Shown piece by piece: positions 6,686 to 7,716 of a DNA stretch of 7,716 nt. The translations under genes were made by a program, and so were the position numbers. A model generated the notes under the pieces. The model did not search any database. It was not told the origin of the DNA and saw only the letters and a list, made by a program, of their open reading frames with translations. The DNA lies in assembly GCA_050015355.1 (NCBI GenBank), contig JBEKBO010000168.1:1-7716 (forward strand), read 5' to 3'. The stretch comes from CAWBRT01 sp050015355 (GTDB lineage: Bacteria; Acidobacteriota; Terriglobia; Terriglobales; Acidobacteriaceae). Position 1 is the first letter of the stretch. Every line of letters begins with the position of its first letter.

Positions 6686-6691
6686 ATTATA
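6686..6691 (-). promoter_or_regulatory. TATAAT -10 box of dnaX, probably leaderless
   Basis: Read on the minus strand, a perfect TATAAT ends 11 bases before the dnaX ATG (6674). Transcription starting about seven bases downstream would leave a leader of only around five bases. The intervening bases CAATTCCTCTC are pyrimidine-rich and hold no Shine-Dalgarno sequence. No good -35 hexamer sits at 16-18 bases. Both facts fit a leaderless or near-leaderless dnaX message. Confidence 0.5.
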
Positions 6692-6739
6692 CCGTTGACC
6701 TGCCCCAACACGCGCAACCGCGGCGCGCACCGGGGAACG

Positions 6740-6777
6740 GCCCCACGTCAGCCCAACTTCGGGGCGGGACGTGGGGC
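6740..6777. repeat. Hairpin with GTGGGGCACC motif, upstream of dinB-like gene
   Basis: GCCCCACGTC (6740-6749) and GACGTGGGGC (6768-6777) form a perfect ten-base-pair stem around an 18-base loop. The right arm continues as GACGTGGGGCACCCG (6768-6782). It lies in the 202-base gap between the divergent dnaX and the DinB-like gene. There is no T tract on either side, so it is not an intrinsic terminator. It is related to the hairpin at 7381-7410. Confidence 0.7.
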
Positions 6778-6819
6778 ACCCGCTCTAAAATGACTGACTG
6801 CCCGCGCAGGGCGTTCCGA

Positions 6820-6849
6820 TTTACTCAAACCTGATCGGGCAGGTATGAT
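6820..6849 (+). promoter_or_regulatory. Candidate promoter of the DinB-like gene
   Basis: TATGAT at 6844-6849 (five of six) is preceded after 18 bases by TTTACT at 6820-6825 (four of six to TTGACA). The start of transcription would be near 6856, about 20 bases before the ATG, leaving room for the ribosome site. By-eye prediction only. Confidence 0.4.
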
Positions 6850-6876
6850 TACCAGCGCCGTGCGAAAGGGGATCTG

Positions 6877-7353
6877 ATGAGCCATACGGAAGTGATCGAG
6901 CGTTATCTGAAGGGATGCGATGTCCTGGCCGATGCAGTAAGCAATGTGACCCCCGCGTTTCTGGACAAGGTGCCGGCGCCGGGCAAGTGGACGATCCGGG
7001 AATACGTAGTTCACACCTTTGACGCCGAGGTTGTGAGTGGGGCGAGATTGCGGGCCATGGTCGCCCAGCCGGGCGCAAACCTTATGGGCTTTGACCAGGA
7101 GCGCTGGACCGCGGCCTTGCATTACGAGAAGCAGCCGGTGGAAGACGTTTTGGCGGCTTTCCGGGGGTTGCGCCGGATGACGGCGAACATGCTGCGGGGA
7201 ATGAATGACGAGGCTTGGAACAACAAGGGAATTCATCCGAAGCGGGGCGAAATGAGTGTGCTAGCGCTGGTGGAAGGCCTGGCCGGTCACTGCGAGAACC
7301 ACTCACGCACCATTCGCGAACTGCGCGAACGATTCAGCGCCGCCAAAGCCTGA
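6877..7353 (+). CDS. DinB/YfiT family metal-dependent protein
   Basis: Protein of 158 residues with the DinB four-helix-bundle pattern. It opens with a helix holding IERYLKGCDVLADAV, followed by the family's KWTIREYVVHTFDAE segment with H46. A later helix carries LAGHCENHSRTI with H138 and H142. These three histidines match the metal-binding triad of the family, which usually holds Ni, Zn or Fe. Members include YfiT-type hydrolases, bacillithiol and mycothiol S-transferases, and many of unknown function; I cannot choose among them here. The start is ATG 6877, with AAGGGGA at 6866-6872 a few bases upstream. It is a stand-alone gene, divergent from dnaX and flanked on both sides by related hairpins. 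Despite the family name there is no sign of SOS control: I see no LexA box upstream. Confidence 0.9.
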   Translation: MSHTEVIERYLKGCDVLADAVSNVTPAFLDKVPAPGKWTIREYVVHTFDAEVVSGARLRAMVAQPGANLMGFDQERWTAALHYEKQPVEDVLAAFRGLRRMTANMLRGMNDEAWNNKGIHPKRGEMSVLALVEGLAGHCENHSRTIRELRERFSAAKA

Positions 7354-7380
7354 ACCGGCAAAGCTCCACCAGCCCCAACG

Positions 7381-7410
7381 CCCACATCTGCTAACCGCGG
7401 CAGATGTGGG
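7381..7410. repeat. Hairpin with GTGGGGCACC motif, downstream of dinB-like gene
   Basis: CCCACATCTGC (7381-7391) and GCAGATGTGGG (7400-7410) form a perfect 11-base-pair stem with an eight-base loop, TAACCGCG. The right arm runs on as GATGTGGGGCACCTG (7403-7417), matching 13 of 15 bases of the hairpin at 6768-6782 in the same orientation. No T run follows. It lies 27 bases after the DinB-like stop and could still protect or end that message. I read it mainly as a dispersed REP-like unit. Confidence 0.72.
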
Positions 7411-7418
7411 GCACCTGC

Positions 7419-7587
7419 CTATGCTTTCTCTGACTCCTCGGGCTCTGTCTCGATGACTTCCTTATGGAACTGCCGGCTATGCGTGCCCAAGCCGTTCAGG
7501 TTGTCAAAGCGCATCCCGCACTTCTTACAGAAAAAAAGATTGGAGGCGGGGTCGGACGCGCTGGCGCGATCAAACTCGAAAATTCAT
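7419..7587 (-). CDS. Single C2H2 zinc-finger mini-protein, frame apparently broken near the start
   Basis: The minus-strand frame ending at TAG 7421-7419 encodes FFCKKCGMRFDNLNGLGTHS and then RQFHKEVIETEPEESEKA. The spacing is C-x2-C-x3-F-x5-L-x2-H-x4-H, the full classical C2H2 finger, followed by an acidic tail. In this frame a TGA lies just upstream and there is no ATG, GTG or TTG before the finger, only ATT. The best start is ATG 7587-7585, with AGGGG a few bases upstream, but it is off by one base. The run TTTT (7582-7579) would restore a 55-residue protein (MNFEFDRASASDP, then the finger) if it were TTT. It is therefore a recent frameshift, a sequencing error, a non-standard ATT start, or slippage at the seven-T run 7537-7531. 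Bacterial C2H2 proteins are uncommon; Ros/MucR has longer H-H spacing. Function is unknown; it may bind DNA, RNA or protein. Confidence 0.5.
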
Positions 7588-7675
7588 TCGCCCCTAGTAC
7601 TACTGTGTTATAAAATAGATACCTGGTGTTAAGAAAGAAAGTTTTTACGCAACTCTTCGTGCTAAGTTGCTGCTC
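7588..7675. promoter_or_regulatory. AT-rich intergenic stretch with possible divergent promoters
   Basis: This segment is clearly richer in A and T than the rest of the window. On the minus strand it holds TTAACA and, 14 bases on, TATAAC about 20 bases before the zinc-finger ATG. On the plus strand TTATAAAAT lies at 7608-7616. The spacings are not ideal, so the exact promoter elements are unsure. Confidence 0.3.
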
Positions 7676-7716
7676 ATGAGCACCAACTGTGTGGCGCCAG
7701 GCGCCCAAGCGAAACG
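7676..7716 (+). CDS. Possible start of a plus-strand gene, cut by window edge
   Basis: ATG at 7676-7678 opens a frame (MSTNCVAPGAQAK) that has no stop before the window ends. It follows the AT-rich region, which would suit a promoter. There is no clear Shine-Dalgarno sequence upstream, and 13 codons are too few to identify a family or to prove coding. Confidence 0.2.
   Translation, partial: MSTNCVAPGAQAK

Noticed and set aside
5583..6686. Long plus-strand open frame of 367 codons
   Set aside because: It lies exactly antisense to the conserved ATPase part of dnaX, and the peptide is rich in Gly, Ala, Asp and His in the way antisense GC-rich frames are. No family is recognisable.
6740..6777. 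Hairpin as an intrinsic terminator
   Set aside because: No T tract follows on either strand, and it lies between two divergent gene starts.
6675..6876. SRP (4.5S) RNA gene beside dnaX
   Set aside because: Some genomes place it here, but the conserved GGAAGGAAGCA-type core is absent. The gap holds a hairpin and promoters only.
7496..7708. Minus-strand frame of 70 codons from ATG 7708
   Set aside because: Composition is not protein-like, it crosses the AT-rich promoter-like stretch, and it overlaps the zinc-finger frame. I kept it only as a remote partner in the slippage idea.

Overview
The window is GC-rich, densely coding bacterial DNA. The gene content, the style of the stand-alone genes, and above all the intergenic repeats (GGGCTAAAGCCC / GGCTGAAGCC cores and GTGGGGCACC hairpins) look most like a soil Acidobacteriota (Terriglobia-type) chromosome. 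That assignment is inference from pattern memory, not a database result. I see no phage, plasmid, transposase, CRISPR, tRNA or rRNA.

Layout: a serine hydrolase of the beta-lactamase fold runs off the left edge (1-1126, minus). A repeat-bearing gap follows (1127-1377), then an isochorismatase-type cysteine hydrolase (1378-1980, minus). This is divergent from an exported dienelactone-hydrolase-like protein (2135-2881, plus). A stand-alone CheY-like receiver (3117-3482, plus) has its own promoter and a strong intrinsic terminator. A palindromic element (3598-3687) separates it from the convergent recR.

The minus-strand block dnaX (6674-4836), ybaB/ebfC (4819-4508), recR (4337-3738) is the classic replication/recombination-repair cluster: clamp-loader subunit, small nucleoid-associated protein, and RecFOR-pathway mediator. 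dnaX and ybaB are tightly coupled. ybaB and recR are pushed apart by 170 bases carrying a second copy of the repeat seen at 1193-1308. dnaX has a TATAAT box only 11 bases before its ATG and no Shine-Dalgarno sequence, so it may be leaderless.

A DinB/YfiT-like metalloprotein gene (6877-7353, plus) is flanked by two related hairpins ending in the same GTGGGGCACC motif. At the right end, on the minus strand, a tiny reading frame (7419-7587) encodes one C2H2 zinc finger with perfect classical spacing. It lies out of frame with its best start codon by exactly one base in a T run. This is the most unusual item in the window. The last 40 bases may begin another plus-strand gene. Apart from the zinc finger and the repeats, the window is ordinary housekeeping and accessory metabolism, and I found no clear new multi-gene system.
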